From positions 1 to 33,757 of the IMG/VR virus record IMGVR_UViG_3300036399_000598: a DNA stretch of 33,757 nucleotides; one strand, 5' to 3'. Shown in pieces: positions 30,550-33,757 of the stretch. Each line of letters starts with the position of its first letter. Positions within the stretch are counted from its first letter, which is position 1. A program made the position numbers and the translations under genes. Origin of the DNA: a virus. The notes under the pieces are model-generated. The model ran no database searches and was not told where the DNA came from. It saw only the letters and a list, made by a program, of their open reading frames with translations.

Positions 30550-31385
30550 TTTCGAAAGTTTGTTCCGCGTCCGGCTCCGCCTTTTGGCGATGTGGCGCGT
30601 GAAATTTGGTTGATTGAATTTTTTGTTTTTTGGGCGAACCCTGGTTGTCCATTGAACAATCGACAATCGCCGGTTGGACAATCAACAACGGTTTTTTTTC
30701 CGGAAACGTTGTTTCCGCCGGATGGCGGTTCGGGCGCTTCGACTGCCAACCCGGTGACCGGAATTTCCAACAATTGACATTCAGTTTGAAATGTCAATGT
30801 ACAATTAAACGGACCGGGTGTTGTTGGCGTCCATGTCATTTCAATGGATTGAAAATCCTCAAAACATATTTTTCTTGTTGGGTTTGGATTTATTAATGAA
30901 TCCGGACAATCGGTTGAAAAATCGTAATTGTAACAACAAACGGTTGGATTGGTAACGGTCAATTGAACCGGATTGATTGTGTTGACGTTAACGGTTCCAA
31001 AATCAATGGACGCGGTGTCAATACTGCCGGACAAATCAATTGCCTCAAAATCAAAATTAAAAATGGTCACATCGCGGTTGTCTGACAAAATCTCCATGGT
31101 AAAAGTGTCCGTCAAACCAACCGAACCAGCGCAATAATAACCGAAAACTTGAAATGACGTGTTTGCGTCAACCGTGAATGGCGCCGTCACCGGATTTCCC
31201 AAATAATTGATTCCAAAATTGTTCAATCCAAAATTGCCACCGAATACGGCCACAAAATCGGAAATTTCAACGGCGTCCGGTCCGTCGTTTGTGATTAAAC
31301 AATCAAAGGAACAACAACAATCACCATACATAAAATTGGTTCCGCTCCCTTGGGGAATCAAACAATTGTCAATCGTCAACGCCAT
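30546..31385 (-). CDS. ASH/Ig-like domain virion protein
   Basis: 279 residues with two beta-sandwich domains of ASH/choice-of-anchor type: about 20-115 (DCLITNDGPDAVEISDFVAV, FTVDANTSFQVFGYYCAG, TFTMEIL) and 120-215 (IDFGTVNVNTINPVQLTVTN, IEMTWTPTTPGPFNC, EIPVTGLAVEAPEPP), then a basic Gly/Asn-rich tail (SPKGGAGRGTNF). About 14 cysteines. The same domain style opens the 1060-residue tip/fibre protein, so a decoration or adhesion role is likely. It has its own terminator-plus-promoter context and a leader almost identical to that of the 180-residue protein. Confidence 0.7.
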   Translation of the reverse strand: MALTIDNCLIPQGSGTNFMYGDCCCSFDCLITNDGPDAVEISDFVAVFGGNFGLNNFGINYLGNPVTAPFTVDANTSFQVFGYYCAGSVGLTDTFTMEILSDNRDVTIFNFDFEAIDLSGSIDTASIDFGTVNVNTINPVQLTVTNPTVCCYNYDFSTDCPDSLINPNPTRKICFEDFQSIEMTWTPTTPGPFNCTLTFQTECQLLEIPVTGLAVEAPEPPSGGNNVSGKKTVVDCPTGDCRLFNGQPGFAQKTKNSINQISRATSPKGGAGRGTNFRK

Positions 31386-31401
31386 TTCATTTCAATTTTT
31401 T

Positions 31402-31409
31402 CAAAGTTA
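31402..31409 (-). promoter_or_regulatory. -7-box-like element before the ASH/Ig-like gene
   Basis: Minus strand TAACTTTG matches TAnnTTTG, 16 nt above the ATG at 31385 and immediately after the terminator at 31411-31452. The -33 position shows no TTTG at 19 bases, so it is a weak match; its place right after a terminator raises its credibility. Confidence 0.45.
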
Positions 31410-31410
31410 G

Positions 31411-31452
31411 AAAAAAATGGCCAACCAACGAACGTCGGTCGGCCATTTTTAT
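31411..31452 (-). terminator. Rho-independent terminator after the tail tube-like gene
   Basis: A 10-bp stem (AAAAATGGCC at 31413-31422 with GGCCATTTTT at 31441-31450), extended by ACC/GGT across one mismatch and closed by a 10-nt loop, is flanked by T-runs on both strands. On the minus strand it follows the 180-residue gene by about 20 nt, so the capsid/tube transcript probably ends or is thinned here. Confidence 0.85.
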
Positions 31453-31471
31453 GACTCAACATTGGGGACGT

Positions 31472-32014
31472 TTAAACGCCATCCAAATTCACGGCCACAC
31501 CACACGGCATTTCGATGGCGTTCCAACTCACGGTTCCATCAAAGTAGATTGAACCGGTGTTGTTGTCTTCAATCACCTGGTCAACCTCCATGGTAAACGA
31601 TGGAATTGGACCATAGAAATATCCGTCACATGTGTAATAACCGAACTGCATCAATGGCGCGTTCACCTGAATTTCATTGTAGAAATTTATATCGGTGCAA
31701 TCGTCCGGGTCGGAGTTGTAATCTTGGAACGTGATTGTTTTTTCACCTCCAACGATACTTTCAGGCGTACACGATGAAATTCGTTTTTTGGTGAATGTTC
31801 CTTTTGGCTTTTGGCCCAATACCAAACCGGTCAACACAACGTCACCGGCGGTCACGGCCGCCAACCATTCGGTTCGGTCTGAAACATCGGTGAATGTGTA
31901 ATCACATTTGATGAAAACCAATTTTGAAATTCCGCCATTTCGGGTGGCGATTCCACAACCGGCCGACGGGGCCGGTGGTAAATTTACCGCGCATGCGGTC
32001 GTACATAATGCCAT
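31472..32014 (-). CDS. Putative major tail (tube) protein
   Basis: 180 residues, beta-rich: KLVFIKCDYTFTDVSD, WLAAVTAGDVVLTGLVLG, then KGTFTKKRISSCTPE, KTITFQDYNSDPDDC and a C-terminal part with PIPSFTMEVDQVIEDNNTGS and FDGTVSWNAIEMP. Size, composition, strong A-rich leader and own terminator suit an abundant structural protein made directly after the capsid protein. The tube assignment is by elimination and appearance; a head decoration protein is the alternative. Eight or more cysteines, unusual for a tube protein. Confidence 0.55.
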   Translation of the reverse strand: MALCTTACAVNLPPAPSAGCGIATRNGGISKLVFIKCDYTFTDVSDRTEWLAAVTAGDVVLTGLVLGQKPKGTFTKKRISSCTPESIVGGEKTITFQDYNSDPDDCTDINFYNEIQVNAPLMQFGYYTCDGYFYGPIPSFTMEVDQVIEDNNTGSIYFDGTVSWNAIEMPCGVAVNLDGV

Positions 32015-32048
32015 TTTATTTCAATTTTTTGGGTTAGTATTATTTGAA

Positions 32049-33074
32049 TTAGTCGCAACCAACGATTGTTGAACAATCCGCAAAATGGAATGTGTAATTT
32101 ACACCGGTGTTGATGTCGTCCGCGTTAAACGCGTTCGCCGGAATGAAAAACAGTCCCCAATTCAATTGGAGTTTGATTGACCATGAATCCGCGCAATCGT
32201 CATAATGAACTTTCAAATCGTATGTCAAACCGGTGAATGGGTCGGTGATTGTACCATGTTCGAACACGTCATTTCGCTTCGCGTAATCACCAACATATTT
32301 GTTCCATGTCAAAAGTTGAACGGCGCCCGGCGCCAAAACGATGAATTCGTTCGCTCCAATTACGGTGTCAACGAAACGGTCATTGTAATAACGGTAATCG
32401 GTCCAACGGCTCAAATCCATGCCCGTTGATGAATTACAACACGCGATTTGTTGTGTCTTTGCGTACAAATCAAAGTTTCCGCCGCCAATAATCATTGGCG
32501 CTCCGGATGCTCCGGTCAAATCGTATTCGTGACGGATTTGGGCGGCCGCAATCGCACGGGGCGCGTTCGATGTTGCTTCAAACAATTGGATGTCCTTTTG
32601 GGTTGTTCCATCCGCAAATTTGCCAAAGTTGGTTGATTGTTCCGCCAACAATTGGTTGTTCAACGCCGTGTTGATGGCGTTCATTTGCGCCATGATAACG
32701 TTTGAAACATAAACGGAATCCGCTTCGCAAAGTTTTCTCATTTGGTCTTCGCTGAACAACATTCCTTTTGTTTCGATACATTCGGTGATTGAAACAATCG
32801 CCTCCAATGGCGAAATTTCCTGGTCGGTGTCGCATGACGCCGTACATGTAAGGTTCACCGAATCCGCCGTTCCGCGTTGGATGTAATTCACCTGAACCGC
32901 GCGGTTTTTGCCGTTGGTTGGAATTGGAATCGCTTCAAAACCCATTCGGTTTTCTTCAGACATCAACGCGTCCAAATATCCAACGCGGTCACGCTTTAAC
33001 GCCGGCGCGTTCATGCCGGCAACGGAATTCAAATCCGTTTGTAATTTTTGACAAAGTCCTTGAGTAAATGCCAT
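32049..33074 (-). CDS. Major capsid protein
   Basis: 341 residues from ATG 33074 (MAFTQGLCQKLQTDLNSVAG), preceded by an A-rich leader (AAAAATTAAAAAAATGG); a frame to 33164 reads through that leader. N-terminal helices, then VQVNYIQRGTADSVNLTC, a spine-like helix region (MLFSEDQMRKLCEADSVYVS, AQMNAINTALNNQLLAEQ), APMIIGGGNFDLYAKTQQ and a C-terminal beta part (DPFTGLTYDLKVHYDDCADS). It follows the scaffold gene, and length and secondary-structure order fit HK97-fold capsid proteins. About a dozen cysteines. No head maturation protease gene lies nearby. Confidence 0.8.
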   Translation of the reverse strand: MAFTQGLCQKLQTDLNSVAGMNAPALKRDRVGYLDALMSEENRMGFEAIPIPTNGKNRAVQVNYIQRGTADSVNLTCTASCDTDQEISPLEAIVSITECIETKGMLFSEDQMRKLCEADSVYVSNVIMAQMNAINTALNNQLLAEQSTNFGKFADGTTQKDIQLFEATSNAPRAIAAAQIRHEYDLTGASGAPMIIGGGNFDLYAKTQQIACCNSSTGMDLSRWTDYRYYNDRFVDTVIGANEFIVLAPGAVQLLTWNKYVGDYAKRNDVFEHGTITDPFTGLTYDLKVHYDDCADSWSIKLQLNWGLFFIPANAFNADDINTGVNYTFHFADCSTIVGCD

Positions 33075-33078
33075 TTTT

Positions 33079-33213
33079 TTAATTTTTAAAAAGGTTTTTT
33101 TTGTTTGATTTTGTGGGGGTGTATAACACAAAACCCAAACGCGCAATGGTCGCCATGATGGCAATCATTCCGAATTTGGGTCGGTTCCCCGGTCGGCGTT
33201 TACGGTTCGCCAT
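33079..33213 (-). CDS. Possible 44-residue basic membrane-like protein between scaffold and capsid genes
   Basis: The 176-nt gap between scaffold and capsid genes holds one frame: MANRKRRPGNRPKFGMIAIM then ATIARLGFVLYTPTKSN and a lysine-rich end. A basic start followed by a 20-residue hydrophobic stretch could be a small membrane protein. The gap otherwise contains an A-rich capsid leader. Coding is not certain: GC-rich codons and overlap with the leader are arguments against. Confidence 0.35.
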   Translation of the reverse strand: MANRKRRPGNRPKFGMIAIMATIARLGFVLYTPTKSNKKNLFKN

Positions 33214-33250
33214 CAACCCGGTGATTCGTTTACGGCCCGACGGCCCCGGT

Positions 33251-33757
33251 TTATTTGGATTCGTTTCCGAATACCTTCATGGTCTGCAATGAAGCGGCGT
33301 TCGCTTGGGCCTTTGCCATTCCGGCCAATTGATATTTTGGCGGTTCGGCTCCGGGCGTTGGTGGCGGTGGCGGCGTTCCATTGCCTTGTTTGGTCGGTGT
33401 TGGACTGCCGTTGGATTGTTTAATCACACCCAATGACGCCAAATGTCCGTCCAATATTTCGTCAAATGTAACGATTTTCGTTCCATCGTTGTTCAACGGG
33501 TTCAAATTATTTTTGGTTTTCACAACCAATTCGCCGTTGTCGTCCACATCCACATTGAAATTGGATTCCAAATAAGTTTGGACGGCCGGTTTGACAACCT
33601 CCGGCGATACAATCAACGAACGTTTGGCGATGGCAGATTGGATGAACGATTCGCGTTTGAATGTTTTGATGGCCTGTTTTGCCTCGTTTTCCTTTTGCGG
33701 AATGATTTCATCAACCAGGTGTTTGTTCTCGTTGGTCAATTCAATCAATCGTTTTTG
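33251..33757 (-). CDS. Capsid scaffolding protein, C-terminal part (split by the contig ends)
   Basis: This is the continuation of the gene that starts at 454; here the 5' end is open. Reading through the 127-bp overlap gives one 277-residue protein. The ATG at 33748 is internal (it equals position 118) and not the true start. The C-terminal half ends in a low-complexity Pro/Gly/Thr segment (NGTPPPPPTPGAEPP) followed by a short polar tail with KVFGNESK at the end. Such a flexible C-terminus is common in scaffolds, where a terminal helix contacts the capsid protein. The next genes downstream are a possible 44-residue protein and the major capsid protein. Confidence 0.75.
   Translation of the reverse strand, partial: QKRLIELTNENKHLVDEIIPQKENEAKQAIKTFKRESFIQSAIAKRSLIVSPEVVKPAVQTYLESNFNVDVDDNGELVVKTKNNLNPLNNDGTKIVTFDEILDGHLASLGVIKQSNGSPTPTKQGNGTPPPPPTPGAEPPKYQLAGMAKAQANAASLQTMKVFGNESK
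33631..33757. repeat. Terminal 127-bp overlap, copy 2 (circular junction)
   Basis: Exact copy of positions 1-127. Removing one copy leaves a 33,630-bp circle in which the minus-strand scaffold gene is continuous. Confidence 0.93.

Noticed and set aside
30550-30681. Longer N-terminus of the 147-residue protein
   Set aside because: It lies wholly inside the ASH/Ig-like gene; the ATGA overlap at 30549 gives a simpler start.
33075-33164. Longer N-terminus for the capsid protein starting at 33164
   Set aside because: It translates the A/T-rich leader into a basic peptide; the ATG at 33074 has the typical A-rich start context.
1-33757. Absence of AGCT and CTAG as further restriction avoidance
   Set aside because: I saw none of either, but AGC/GCT and CTA/TAG are rare overall in this genome, so the expected numbers are low and the signal is weak compared with GATC.
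1-33757. Integrase, excisionase, tRNA genes, CRISPR arrays or insertion sequences
   Set aside because: No protein with tyrosine or serine recombinase motifs, no cloverleaf or CCA pattern, no regularly spaced repeats and no transposase was seen.

Overview
The window is the complete genome of a tailed bacteriophage. The last 127 bases repeat the first 127 exactly, so the contig closes into a circle of 33,630 bp and one gene (scaffolding protein) is cut by the ends. Every supported gene lies on the minus strand. A long tail tape measure protein, tail chaperone-like and tail terminator-like genes and no sheath gene suggest a long non-contractile (siphovirus-like) tail. The host is most likely a member of the Bacteroidota: the best promoter matches TTTG-N19-TAnnTTTG exactly, start codons follow A-rich leaders rather than Shine-Dalgarno sequences, and the lysis set (amidase, holin-like protein, single-protein spanin with lipobox) fits an outer-membrane host. 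I see no integrase, repressor/integrase pair, tRNA or CRISPR, so a virulent lifestyle is more likely, though not proven.

Transcription appears to start at about 25.76 kb and run leftwards round the circle back to a strong terminator at about 25.84 kb. First comes the early module (25.7 to 17.2 kb): small unknown proteins, a Bet/RecT annealing protein, a duplicated small DNA-binding-like protein, a replication initiator-like protein with a candidate origin inside its gene, an orphan adenine methyltransferase, SSB, three HTH or winged-helix-like regulators and several tiny genes. The packaging genes follow (TerS, two small unknowns, TerL; 17.1 to 14.8 kb). The tail module is next (14.7 to 4.3 kb): a 42-residue protein, a tail chaperone-like gene with a possible frameshift extension, the tape measure, a hub-like protein with a 43-residue hydrophobic stretch, a 1060-residue tip/fibre-like protein and a cysteine-rich protein.

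The head module follows the tail module: portal with a zinc-ribbon-like insertion, a MuF head protein fused to an HEYGH metallopeptidase domain, two small proteins, scaffold, major capsid protein and a probable tail tube protein. After a terminator come an Ig-like/ASH-type protein, amidase, a conserved structural-type protein, holin-like protein and u-spanin, then neck and tail-completion proteins, a cysteine-rich small protein and a membrane protein. Compared with the usual siphovirus order, the tail block sits between terminase and portal, and the lysis genes sit inside the head-completion region.

The most unusual signals are an apparently complete absence of GATC, a MuF-metallopeptidase fusion whose C-terminal half is far more AT-rich than its N-terminal half, a hydrophobic hairpin in a tail hub-like protein, a candidate iteron/inverted-repeat origin, and repeated AAC-rich leaders around early start codons. 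All coordinates and motif counts were read by eye; no homology search was run.
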